A stretch of DNA of 64,000 bases from Amphiura filiformis (lineage: Eukaryota; Echinodermata; Ophiuroidea; Amphilepidida; Amphiuridae), in NCBI RefSeq assembly GCF_039555335.1, contig NC_092642.1:11730243-11794242 (forward strand). Direction: 5' to 3'. The translations under genes and the position numbers were made by a program. The notes beneath the pieces are model-generated. The model was not told where the DNA came from and ran no database searches. It worked only from the letters and a program-made list of their open reading frames with translations. Positions 10,373 to 21,435 of this stretch are shown in pieces. Position 1 is the first letter of the stretch; each line of letters begins with the position of its first letter.

Positions 10373-13300
10373 GGTCCATGAGTGGCCAAACGGTTCCTGG
10401 TAAGCCGTATACTTCTATTACAGTATATGCAGTCTACATGTTCTCTGTTGACAAGGGGCAGTCTTCATTGAACAGCTCTTCCTCAGAGCGAACAAACCTT
10501 TAATTTAGCAGATAGGCGAGGTCTGCTTGTTTTCTGTTGACAAGGGGCAGTCTTCAGTGAACGGCTCTTTTCAGAGCCACCAAAACTTACAAAATCAGCA
10601 GATAGGCGAGATCTGCTTGTTTCTGTTGACAAGGGGCAGTCTTCAGCAAACGGCTCTTTTCAGAGCCACCAAAACTTACAAATTCAGCAGATAGGCGAGA
10701 TCTGCTTGTTTCTGTAGACAAGGGGCAGTCTTCAGCAAACGGCTCTTTTCAGAGCCACCAAAACCTTTATATTAGCAGATAGGCGAGATCTGCTAGTTCT
10801 CTGTAGACAAGGGGCAGTCTTCATTGAACGGCTCTTTTCAGAGCCACCAAAACTTACAAAATCAGCAGATAGGCGAGATCTGCTAGTTTCTGTTGACAAG
10901 GGGCAGTCTTCAGCAAACGGCTCTTTTCAGAGTCATCAGTAGACAAGGGGCGGTCTACATGTCTCATTCTTAGGTACTTTGTCCTGAAGAAGTCAGAGCT
11001 ACTCCTGACGAAAGCTTGACAGTTCTAAACTTGTCCGACGGCGAACCCGCTAAAAACCTACTACTCAACCGTGTAGCGTAAACACAGACTGTGTAGAGAC
11101 AAGGCATTGCTAGCTTGGACAAATTTGTGTATTCAGGCTTATTGAGGTGGAAACTGTGCATAGATGCGTCTATGAGAGATTCGTTTTGTAGCCAAAACCT
11201 TTAAATATGACTAGGAATAAAAGTCAAATTTTAATAGTTTTGCAATTTGGGGGAATTGTTTTAAAAACAAGCAATTTTGCATGATTTCTAACAATTTCAG
11301 TGTTAAAATTCAGAGACTTGGGACAAGTCTAAGCATTCAACAATTTGTAATGTAGGGTAAGAGTTTGCTTATGTGAATTTTGATAATTGCACTCATAGAA
11401 ATGACTTGTTCGCCTTGTTGGCGCAATTCAAAAGGAGTAAGTTTGGACAACTCAAAAATAGTGTAAAAGTTGCCTAAACAAAATTCATTTTAGTTATCCG
11501 AACTTAAAAAATGCTGAAAAAGCTCAAAAAGTTCCGTCAACTAATCAACTTTGTTGGCATTACTTAAAAAGTTGATGTAAGTCGTTGCGTCAACTTTTTC
11601 ATCATCATCAGTCAAGCTTTCTCCAACTGTTGCGATCTTGGGCAAGCGAAACAATTTTGTTTGGCTGCAGCATCCCTTCAGTATCTCCTAGTAGGTGCTG
11701 GACATACTGTAAGTACAGTGTGCGCGGTCGTCCCGGTTTCCTCTTCCCATGTGGTGGGATATAAAGAGCATATTCTTTCGCAGGCTCGCAATCTTCGAGA
11801 CGCAGTATATGGCCGAGAAATTTGAGTTGATATAACTTGACTCTGGCAACCAGTGGAGTGGTGTTGGTCAGGTGGTAGATGGTTTCATTTGGAGTCCGAT
11901 CCACACGCTTGATATTTAACATGACTCTGTAGCAAGATGTTGCAAAGGCATTGATCTTGTTTTCCATGTCCTTGGTAATTACCCATGACTCTCCACCCGT
12001 ACAGAAAGACAGTAACACACGTTGTCTGAAACAGCTTGATTTTTGTTTCGATTGGCAGGGACGGGCTTCTCCAAAGGCGTTCCAGTTTCCAGAAAGCTGC
12101 CCAGGCTAGTGCTTTTCTTCGTTTTAGGTCTCCAGCACTAGAGCCCATCTTGGAACCCAAATACTTGAAGTCTGTGACATGGTTGATAGTGCTACCATAG
12201 ACTTCAAGTGATGGTTGGGCATTACAGTTTGCAGTCATGTATTCTGTCTTAGGTGCGCTGATGACAAGGCCTAGATCTGCTGCTGCAGTTGCAGTCCTAG
12301 TAAGCTGTGACTGGGCCCGGGCTATGGAAGATTCCAGCAGGGCAATATCATCAGCAAAATCCAGGTCATTCAGCATCTTGGCAGGATACCTGCTTGACCG
12401 ACGTGGGTAGGTAACAATTCCAGCGTCAATTCCAGAAGTTGATTTCTTCAGAAGGTAGTCTACCAGGATAATGAACAGGAATGGTGCCAACACATCACCC
12501 TGAAGCATTCCAGTTGTTACTTGGAATGGCTCTGAGATACTGCTGCACTATTGGAGTCCTTGTAAAGCACCTGGATGGCATTTACCACAACCTTTGGTAT
12601 TCCATAATGCCGCAGCACTGAAAACATGACGGACCTGTTGATGGAGTCGAAGGCTTTTTTGAAGTCCACAAAAGTGACTGTTAAGGGAAGTTGGTACTCC
12701 TTGAAGCCTTCCATGATCCTCCTCAAAATGTGTATTTGCTGAGCACAGCTGCGACCCGATCTAAAGCCAGCTTGGTTGCTTCTCAGTAAAGGATCAAGGT
12801 GAGGTCGGATCCTGTTCAGAAGGATCTTGTTGTACACTTTTGCGGCAATGGACATAAGCGAAATACCACGGTAGTTTGTCATGAGAGAGAGGTCACCTTT
12901 CTTTGGCAGAGGAATTATTACATTTGTGACCCATTGACGTGGCGGTGTCAGCGTTGAGAATACTTCCATACAGAATTCGAGAATCATATCAATCATGCTA
13001 TCCCCTCCTCCCTGAAGTGCTTCTGCAGTTATAGCACAGTCATAGGGAGAGTTGGGGGCTCAGTGATAATAGGAAGATCTTCAACAGCTGGCGCAGGAAG
13101 TTCTGAAGCTGCTGTGCCACTGTCGTTGTTAAGGAGGGAGCTAAAATATTCCTTCCATTCCTCAAGCAGTTCATGGTCACTGGTTGGAACTGATCCGTCT
13201 CTCTTTTTGACTTTCACCCCCCTTTCTTGAGTTCTTCCCATAAAGTGAGTGTATGATTTTCCAGGTGGTGGTATAATTCCCCATCTCGTCGGCCAGCTTC

Positions 13301-14718
13301 AGGTCTTCCATCTGCTTATTTAGGGTAGCAAGCTCATCAGATTTATAAGAGTTGTTAAGGCTGGTGTTCAGGTTCCTCCATCTTTCTCTAGAGATGGGTG
13401 TGGTGTCATCCATGCTCAAGACCTGGAATCTGTTTGATAGCTCCAGCTGAAATTCCTTCTTTGTATCAGGATCTTGCAACTTCTTCCAGTTGAATTTTGG
13501 TCTCTTGCAAGGTTTTCCTTTGCTAGTTCGCAGACTGGCAGCTAGACGGATGCTCACAATACGGTGATCGGAGTCCACTTCTACTGAGTTGTATGCTCGA
13601 CAGTTGCGGAGAGAGTTTACCCGCTTGCTGTTTATTAGTATGTGATCTAACTGTGCATGGGTTGATCCAGCTGGATGGGTCCAAGTCCAGAGACGGTTCC
13701 TGGGTTGGGGAATCTCATCTGGGCCGGTCTAAGATTGTACTCCTGGCAGATGTTGACTAAACGCTCACCATTGTCGTTGGTTGAATCATGGTAGCAGTGT
13801 GGACCAATGACCCAAGGATGAGAAAGATGACTATCTGCTCCTATTCTGGCATTAAAATCGCCGAGGATGAGATGGATGTTGTGTCTTTTTATACCATCCA
13901 GGTGGTCAGATAGAGATGAATAGAATTCTTCTTTGTCAGAAGATGTTGAGCACTCAGTGGGTGCATATACAACAGTGATGCTAAGCTGAGGGTTGCCATG
14001 GAATGTTACAAATAGTATCCTCTCGGAAACAGCTTCAACACTCTTAAGACATCTGTGAATGTGCTTGGACATGACCAGACCAACTCCTCCGTGCCTTTGC
14101 TTGGTAGCAGAACTGAATATTAAAACCCAGTTCCTATCATCTGACCAAAGTTCATCAGTTGGGCTTGGTGTAATTAGACGATGTTCTTGAATTCCGGCAA
14201 TGTCAATACCTGCATCAGCACAGCCCATCAGCACTTTTTAAGTAATGCCAACTTCTGTATTCAAGTTCAGGGAACTTAGAAAAATAAACAAGGTTCAAAG
14301 AACCAATTAGTTGAGTTATTGTAACTCAACATGTAAGTTGATGTAACTCGTTCATATTAAGTTACTGGTACTTATTGTTTTGAGTTATTCCAATTTGGTA
14401 CTTTGTTACTTAATTCACGTAATTGGATCATTTTCTGCACAATTAGCAGTATTCAAATATTTATTTTTGTAATCAGTGCAAAATGTTGTATACTATAGCA
14501 CACCTCTAGAAAATTCTGCGAACCTAGTTTCATTTTCTGAGTTGTAACAACTCAATAAAGTAAGTGCAAATGAGTGCGACCAACATAATGATATCGAGTC
14601 AGCGTTACTCAAAATTGTACGCGTTGGCATTACTCGGAAAGTTGACGCAACGACTTACATCAACTTACTGAGTAATGCCAACGAACAATTTCTATGAGTG
14701 TGGTTATGAAACATATTA

Positions 14719-14760
<42 letters not shown>

Positions 14761-16999
14761 ATAATAACGTAAAAAAATTCCAAATTCTTTTCAGTCAATA
14801 ACGCAGGAATACCTTTTAAATCCTGGTGGGAAACGGATCCAATGGAGGCGTACTATGAAGTCATGGAAGTCAACTATTTTGGATGCGTCAGAATGACTAG
14901 GGCGGTAATCCCATACATGAAAGAAAAACGGAATGGCAGAATTCTTCAAATCTCAAGTGTATCTGGATTCCATGGTAGGCCTAATTGTTTTCTGTTAAAT
15001 AATAGTTTCTGTTGCAAAATAACTTAAGACTAAAAATTAGGGTTAGGCGAATTTTGGCCTACTAATATCATTTGAGTTATGAAGCCCAACTCTTTGGGAC
15101 CGGTTAAAGAATCTTGTCCTCAACACTTTAATATTGAAAAGGTAACAAAGACATTGGTTTGCTGATTTTTCAAATAATTAGGTATTCCTCTTGGTGCATC
15201 ATACATTGCCTCCAAGTTTGCCCTAGAGGGTTTCAGTGAGTCTATTGCTCCACCACTAAGGAAGTTTAACATCTGGTAAGTAGACTACAATCATGTTAGG
15301 ATAGCCTTATTCTTTATAAAATATCAATTAATTGACAACTGTTAGTTGTGATAACATTTAATCTTTTCATGTAAAGGCATTGACCAATCAATTTGCAATT
15401 AAATTTAACAAATTAGTTGATGGGTCATTAATAACGAACATCGAAGCAGCATCGACGGTCGATCCCGAGATCGATCAAATTTGTCTGTGGTGCCTTAAAG
15501 TGGAGCTATTAATATGCAGACGTCTTTGCTGACGATTTACCGTTGCGACAGACGTCGCCTTTTTAGGGACGCACCATTAGATTCTCAGTGGGGTAGGAAG
15601 TTGGGGTCGGGGCAATTTTTTTTTAATTTTCATGCATTTATACACTGTGAGGTGGGGAATGTTAAAAAAAAGTCTTACCCCCTGAGAATCTAATGGTGCG
15701 TCCCTTAGTTCTCTACAACAACTTTCGGTTTTCGCCTTGATTTTCCGCTCAAACATGGCTCAAGTGATTAGTTTTATTCAAGGCTTTGCTTCCCATCTGG
15801 ACGTGTTCAACACAGCTCTATGAAAATCTCAAAGAGTACAATTATTAGTCTAGTAGATAACCTTAAAATGTCTTTGAAAGTGTAAACCTGGGTATGACTA
15901 TCATATTTGGGCTTTATATGATAGTTTCAGATGGGTAGAAGAAGAAATTTGGCATTTCGAGATATCCGAGGTCAAAGTTTACACAGGGGTTAAAATTCAA
16001 AATTGCTCAAATTGTGTTAAACCCAATTCCAAAGTATTCCTTTGGTAATAAGGATTAATAAAATATAGTTGAAAAGATCGAATGTCAATATTTCGGCTCC
16101 ACTTGGGTCAAACAGAAATTTTTTTATTATTTTTCAAATTGTCTCAAATGGATAATAGAATAGTTTGCACGATGCAGGACTTTCTGTTACCAAGGAAAGA
16201 CAGCAAAATAAGTCACAATGAATAGGACTGAATGCGTACTGACCCATTTTGATGTGTGTCAGCTTTATTGCCGTTTGACAATATTATTACTCTCCATTAC
16301 TCTCATACCAAGTAGTACCAAGCAGCTGTTTCAATTTAATATGTTAGAAAGATATATTTCTGCTGATGACCCCATGTTGACATTGGTTAAACAATCTGTA
16401 TTTTCGCCCGTAAAGGTACAAATAAATGAGATTTTGTGTGTGCCATTTTCATATGTGTGACATATTTGGAATCTTTCTAACCAATCTAATCAGCATCTCC
16501 CTCACGATGTCTGCTCACGGGCCGAACAAAATATACACCACGTGCTTTATATCCTTTGTTAGGACATCGCTGTTCTGAGGCAAGACGTCAACGTACGTCA
16601 ATTCCTTGTGAGCTCATGTTTTCGCAATAAACCACAAACTTGAAATGTTTGGATCTCTTGATTTGCAGGGTTTCTGTAATCCAGCCAGGTTATGTTGCGA
16701 CCGATATGATCAAACAGTTTGGTGACAACCCTACTGATGCATTTGCAAAAGCAGCCGGTATAATCCCAGGAGAAGAAGAGCGAAAAATTGTCACAAATAT
16801 GCTGACCTCTGACCCGGAAATCGTCGTAGGAAATGATATGCTGGACCCTCAAGATTTGGCGAAACAATTACAAGATGTTATCCTCTCACCCAAATCTGAT
16901 TTTCGGTATCAGACTTCAAAGGCAATTAAGAGATTGGCAAGGGAAAAGTTTGTTGACCCGACGGGCAACGCGATCATGAATGCTTGGTTAAAGCAGTAA
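9368..16999 (+). CDS. SDR copy B (RDH8/HSD17B1-like), complete, 4 exons
   Basis: Exons: 9368-9650, 14795-14974, 15182-15275, 16669-16999; all introns GT-AG. They join in frame to 295 aa. The cofactor motif TGCAQGIG is residues 14-21; ATMRN after beta-2 has the basic residue expected of NADP(H)-preferring members; NNAG is 96-99. The catalytic tetrad is Asn121 (NYFG), Ser149 (ISSV), Tyr162 and Lys166 (YIASK), with the usual 13-residue Ser-Tyr spacing. EPG-like VIQPGYVATDM follows. The arrangement matches RDH8 and 17-beta-HSD1 (about 310-330 aa) but with a shorter tail ending NAWLKQ and no membrane segment. Likely a cytosolic retinoid, steroid or other carbonyl reductase; the substrate cannot be read from sequence. 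Intron 1 (5.1 kb) is swollen by an L2 tail, a histone-stem-loop array and a LINE nested in a MITE. Start chosen because the MAS start is shared by all copies. Confidence 0.93.
10010..10372 (+). mobile_element. L2/CR1-group LINE, 3' end only
   Basis: A translated stretch near 10130-10265 reads RSFHFAAPAVWNSLP-like residues followed by a KKQLKTHLFLRAF-like tail, the usual last part of L2/CR1 RT proteins. It ends in a GTGCGCC segment and an (ATT)n run at 10341-10372 as the 3' repeat. It is 5'-truncated and lies in intron 1 of copy B. Confidence 0.65.
10441..10975 (+). repeat. 89-bp tandem array, six units, each with a histone-type stem-loop
   Basis: Six units repeat at exactly 89 bp. Each carries GACAAGGGGCAGTCTTCA, then a stem-loop, then ACCAAAAC, then a second hairpin (AGCAGAT...ATCTGCT). 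The stem-loop GGCTCTTTTCAGAGCC is at 10563, 10652, 10741 and 10830; a diverged one is at 10474 and one with a changed 3' arm at 10919. GGCTCTTTTCAGAGCC followed by ACCA and preceded by AAC is the metazoan replication-dependent histone mRNA 3' end (SLBP site), here in sea-urchin form. No histone gene is near. The unit downstream of the stem-loop also matches the Penelope-like element at 59287-59325, so the array probably derives from that element family. Confidence 0.85.
10980..11021 (+). ncRNA. Hammerhead-ribozyme-like core (weak candidate)
   Basis: TGTC, CTGAAGA (fits CUGANGA), an extra A, stem GTCAG/CTGAC (10992-10996 with 11005-11009), GAAA, a minimal helix III and GACA pairing back to TGTC. 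Penelope-like elements are known to carry hammerheads with very short helix III. The extra A and the 4-bp helix I make activity doubtful. Confidence 0.3.
11390..14700. mobile_element. Non-autonomous DNA transposon split by a LINE
   Basis: The ends are inverted: CACTCATAGAAAT at 11390 and its complement ending at 14700, followed inward by the shared block GTTGATGTAAGTCGTTGCG and GTTGGCATTACT. Without the LINE it is about 670 bp with no transposase. Compared with the empty site in intron 1 of copy C (near 23332), the target duplication seems to be only TG. The superfamily is unclear. Its interior has many GAGTTATT/AACTCAA-like variants. Confidence 0.75.
11600..14232 (-). mobile_element. RTE-type LINE inserted in the MITE, 5'-truncated and decayed
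   Basis: Minus-strand non-LTR retrotransposon flanked by a 7-bp target duplication ACTTTTT (11593-11599 and 14233-14239) and ending in a short (GAT)n tail. The endonuclease remnant (from 14234 down) has GIQEHRL, YAPTECS and LGDFNARIG. RT pieces contain NYRGISLMSIAAKVYNKIL, VDFKKAFDSINR, LQGDVLAPFLF and FADDIALLE, then DFKYLG. NYRGISL and LQGD point to the RTE/RTEX group. The coding region is in at least five frames, so it is dead. It inserted after the MITE was in place. Confidence 0.85.
14719..14761. repeat. (GAT)n microsatellite
   Basis: About 14 GAT triplets just upstream of exon 2 of copy B. A related GAC/GAT tract is at the same place in copy C (23806-23870), so the repeat predates the duplication. 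Confidence 0.9.
15566..15704. mobile_element. PIF/Harbinger-type MITE, 139 bp
   Basis: Inverted ends GGGACGCACCATTAGATTCTC with TTA target duplications (15563-15565, 15705-15707). The empty site is in copy A at 1163 (CGCCTTTTTAGTTCTCC). It lies in intron 3 of copy B. Confidence 0.85.
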
Positions 17000-17111
17000 A
17001 TTTGGTATTGACGATACTATTATTATCACAATTGCATCGATGTATCTAAACCTAAACAAATTCCATTCAAACTCACTCTTAGCTTTATCTAATACTAAAA
17101 CGTGTACATGA

Positions 17112-17117
17112 AATAAA
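17112..17117 (+). promoter_or_regulatory. Poly(A) signal of copy B
   Basis: AATAAA 113 nt after the copy B stop, at the position homologous to 1682-1687. Confidence 0.6.
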
Positions 17118-18130
17118 ACAAATGTGGTCCAAGCTTATGTTTTTGTTTTAATTTTCTTCACTGTACTTATCTGTACTTATCTCGGTTTTTCATTGTGTAC
17201 TGTTTCTTTGGTTCTTTTGTTTAGTTTCCTTTAGTATTTTGACATCAACTGGCCTCTGATCTCACCGTGACAAATCGGTTACGTTGCTTGAGAAGAATTC
17301 GGCGCACCAAGGGGCTCTAGCATCATCTTATTGATCTCCTTTTTATGATGTCCCATAAGTTTTCCAGAGGGCGGACTCTTTGAAGGCTACTATAGCCTCT
17401 CTTTGTCCGTTTTGATCCTGATGCCTAGAAGTGGAACAAACAAGTAAACGTAGTGAAAAGAAAAGAGAGAGGAAAAAGGAAACAAAAATAGACAGCGTTA
17501 ATAAAAAAAAAAAATGACTGAAGAAAATTTGTTGTCTTTATGTTCCGTTTGTCATGCTTGTTATACTTTATTTCAGTTGGTAGAAGGGCCTATCGTGCAC
17601 CCTCGGAAATATACTTCTAATCAACGTTTCTAGATCAGAAAACATACGTAGAAATGGTAAGATATGTTGAAAAATTCCAAAAGTATTCCTAGGGGTCAAA
17701 TTTCATACAGTATGATTGAAATTTAAAAAATGCTCAGATCTTATCAAAAACCACGCCAAAGTATTACTCTAGTCATAATGATTCAGAAAAAGTATAGTTT
17801 GACCCTTTATGCATACAAGAGCTATATAAGTTATAAGCAGAAAGGTCAAAATTAGGCGTGATCATTGTTTTTAGCCACACAGGGGTTGAAAACTAAACGT
17901 ACTCAGATTTCAATGAAAATGGTCTCAAAGTGTTCGTCATCGTCATGTAAAATGAAATCAAAAAAGGAATAGTTCTCACCATCCAGGATGCTTCATTACC
18001 TAGGAAATAGGCTCTTTAGGCGGAAATGGGGGTTGACCTTTATTGATGGATTGTTGGCAATAAAAAGCATTCTAGATAGTACAATCTATTCTTATTTGAG
18101 TTCATTTTACGTGTTTTAACATAGTTTATC

Positions 18131-18282
18131 GTGCGCACGAAGGGCGAAAAATTTTGTAATTTTTGTACCTATTTTGTTACAAAGCATGGTGTTTATTGGC
18201 TAAAATGGAAGATGCACACTGCACAAGGCAATTTTGGGCCCTGGACCAGGGCCAATGTGGCCCTATGGTAAATCCGGCCCTG
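18131..18282 (-). mobile_element. hAT-type MITE fragment
   Basis: Reverse-oriented copy of the left part of the MITE at 31764-32142; it ends GGTAAATCCGGCCCTG. Only one terminus is present. Confidence 0.6.
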
Positions 18283-18682
18283 TCCACAAAGGCGACAATA
18301 TTTGCAGAATTAGAGTCACGCAGTAGCTTTGACCAACAAGTTTTTAAAATAAACGACTGACAAAGAAAACTAAAAAGATGCTCCGCGAGACTATATTTAC
18401 ACGTAGCATTAAAATTCTATTGTTTTATGATATTTTGCCCTGGGTACAAAATATATCTAAATATAAAACTATGCTAAATATTGGTTACTGTTCTAAGTTT
18501 AATATTTTAAAAACTCAATTAATTTAAAAAAAGATACAACGCTGCAGTCAATCATTGCTTGGTAATAAACAAATTATCTTGTTTCATTTCACCCGGTATT
18601 TCATAGCCAATTATGATTAGTTGAAAATATACCTAATATCCAGAATTTGTTGTATTAGATTCATCTGGATTGTTCATAAATA

Positions 18683-18937
18683 CTATTTGATGGGAATTCA
18701 TTCTATCAAATCCATTTTTGATGACACACCTTGTTACAGTTTCCTACTGCTACGCAGCACTTCATCAGACTGGCAACGTGACCTTGCTTCTTCTTCTTTC
18801 CTGAAGTTGCTGCCGGTGGCGGCGCTAGAAGCTGGTCGAAAATATTCGGTAAGAAATAATTCCCCTCGTCTCTGTTCATGGTGTTTCGCCCTCATTTCCT
18901 GATCCAACTTGCCTCTCTAATCTGTCTTTTGTTCCTG
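18683..18937 (-). mobile_element. Penelope-like 3' fragment, inverted partner
   Basis: Near-complement of 19370-19620: the C-terminal endonuclease end, the CTGATGAAGTGCTG hairpin and the 3' non-coding part. With the plus-strand copy beginning at 18938 it forms a head-to-head inverted pair, an arrangement Penelope-like elements are known for. Confidence 0.75.
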
Positions 18938-19640
18938 TTGAAAAAGTCTAAAAAGAAAAGCGAAACGAACAGGAAAAGTCGGTTGGTCGTAGTTCCTGTT
19001 GTTGAAGGATTGTCACCCAATGTCAAAACATGACGTTGCAACAGCCTTCAAACCGCACAAAACAATTAGCAATATTTTAGTTCACCCCAAGGACAAACGG
19101 GACATATCGCAAACCTCGGACTGTGTGTATGAGATCCCTTGCAAGAATGGTAACAAGGCCTACATTGGCGAAACTTCACGCTTGTTTGGCACACGTCTAA
19201 AGAACATCAAGGAGAATCGGAGAATGCAGCACTTGGGGGTACATACTCGGTCACAGAGGAAACAATCGCTCACAGAAGTAAATAAATTTGCTATTACATA
19301 CCACGTTGCGCAAACCAACCATGTCATGGGTTGGGAGGACGCTAATATCAGATCAAGGTAGGCCAACAGGAACAAAATACAGATTAGAGAGGCAATTTGG
19401 ACCAGGAAACGAGGGCGAAACACCATGAACAGAGACGAGGGGAATTATTTATTACCGAAGATTTTCGACCAGCTTCTAGCCTTCCACCGGCAGCAACTTC
19501 AAGAAAGAAGAAGAAGCAAGGTTGCCAGTCTGATGAAGTGCTGCGTAGCAGCATGCAACTGTAACAAGGTATGTCATCAAAAAATGGATTTGATAGGATA
19601 AATTCCCATCAAATAATATCCAGAATTTTTGCTTCAGCCC
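18938..19640 (+). mobile_element. Penelope-like element 3' part with GIY-YIG endonuclease
   Basis: The frame at 18999-19361 encodes a GIY-YIG nuclease: ISNILVHPKDKRD, the Cys-containing CVYEIPCKNGNKAYIGET (the GIY and YIG strands appear as VYE and YIG), RLFGTRLKNIKENRR, and later SRQ-like residues. REAIWTRKRGRNTMNRDE follows from 19384. RT is absent. This nuclease makes the target nick in Penelope retrotransposition. The element is broken and lies in the spacer between copies B and C. Confidence 0.8.
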
Positions 19641-20929
19641 TAGCTACAAATCCCTTTCGCACTATTTTGTCTGTTCAAATATACCATAGCATATTCTGAG
19701 ACACCCTGCCTACAAATTCTGAACACCATTATTTCGAAAATGACAAACAGGCTAATTAGTTCAGGTTTTGGTGGATAAGATATGATATTATAATTGGGTA
19801 AATATGTGATTTAATAGGTGTCGTATATTTACCCAATTATTCAAACCATATATTTTATTAATCCTTGTAATAAACGAGTAATATGCTTTGCATTTCGAAA
19901 CCTTTTTGGAACCATTTTGAAAATTGATCCCTCTCGTGAGCCGTCCAGCAGGAGGATAATTATTGGTCCAATATTTTGCCAAAACAATTCCGCACACCAA
20001 AAGCGAAAGTTGAGAGAGTGCCCATGTAATCAAGCGGAACGGACTAAAATAGCGCTTCGCACCCACCACATTCTATATTCAATTGAGTTAGGAGCATGAC
20101 AAGACATTTTGGCTAGAAAGATTCTTTAAATTACGATACAACCCACTAATCGACAGTAACGATAGTAGTGAAGAAGTCTGGCGCAAAAGCAACCCGTTAC
20201 CCTTGCTTTCACACTGGCTTGGGTGACTCCTATTACAATGACCGGCACCCAGCGCGGCCGGGCTTAAAATAAAAATAGCCCCGCACGGCAAAAAAGCCAG
20301 GGTGGGGACAGGATGTCTCTAAATGCACACACCACCCATAATTACAACCAGAACCCAATACGTAACAAATAAAACCATCGGTTTGTATTTTGCACTATCA
20401 TGACTATAATGCACTACAGTGGATTCAATCTTCTTGTTTTAAATGACAAGAAAAATGTATAGATTGTGTATTCCATCTTTAAAATTCATCTCTTTAAAAG
20501 AACTTTATTGAACGTAAATGTAACAATGTATCCAGAATTGGAGAACCAGAAATAGAAAATCTCTGTGGACTATTATGTCAATTGAATTCCCTCCTTTTGT
20601 TTCTTATTTTTCAAAATTGACTCCTTTCCACCCAAGTCCTGTATACACATGATGCATGAAACTATATGATACCAACATGCAAAGTCGTTTCTGGTTCTTG
20701 GGGTGTTAAGGGTGTGGTGAAGAAAGAAAAAAATCATCTTCCATTGAAGGTTAAAAATTGACATGAACTAAAATTTTTCTCTGATCTTGAAAGTTCAAGC
20801 TCCTGATAATTATTACACATCATAATTAAATCACCATTCTTTTAAAAAAAACATAGATTTTTGACTTGTGAAATACTTATGATATTTTCCTTTGGTTAGC
20901 ACACCATGTCCTTTACTGAAGCAGGCTAA

Positions 20930-21187
20930 GGGACCGTTCACAAACAATTGTAAGGGGGGCCTGATGCAAAAAAGGGGGGGCCTAAAAATTGTTGACCCTT
21001 CTAAGGGGGGCCCTGAAAAAAATGACCACAAATTTTCCTGGAAAAATTGAGTTTATATGCTTTTCTATGGGGTTGACCCATAATTTTCATGTCAAAAAGG
21101 GGGGGGGGGGCTGACATTTTTGAGGTCTGTTTCGCGATGAAATTTTCTTGCATCAGGCCCCCCTTACAAGTGTTTGTGAACGGTCCC
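20930..21187. mobile_element. PIF/Harbinger-type MITE, 258 bp
   Basis: Inverted ends GGGACCGTTCACAAAC continuing to a TGTAAGGGGGGCCTGATGCA-like block, with TAA target duplications at 20927-20929 and 21188-21190. G-rich interior. A relative is at 61561-61791. Confidence 0.85.
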
Positions 21188-21435
21188 TAATGCTATTATG
21201 CTAATTTTGCGCAACGGGTTTCCAAATGGTTCAAAACCATTTAAAATCAGGGGTGCCGTGTTACTTTAATATTCTCTGCATGAACTCATAAAACTTGCAT
21301 AGCGTGTAAACTCACGGAAAGTACAATGTAAAGTTACCTTGAACTTATGTTAAAATTATCATTATGACCCTGTTGTCCTATGAACATGATGAACGAAACA
21401 TACAGATTATTGTCGCTGATAGTCCATTGCTGACA

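Larger units (their letters stand above)
17000..20290. repeat. Duplicated 3' flank, unit B (paralogous to 1571-4085)
   Basis: Matches the flank after copy A from the stop codon onward. Extra DNA relative to unit A includes the hAT MITE piece at 18131-18282 and the inverted Penelope pair at 18683-19380. The AATAAA poly(A) signal is at 17112-17117. Confidence 0.8.
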
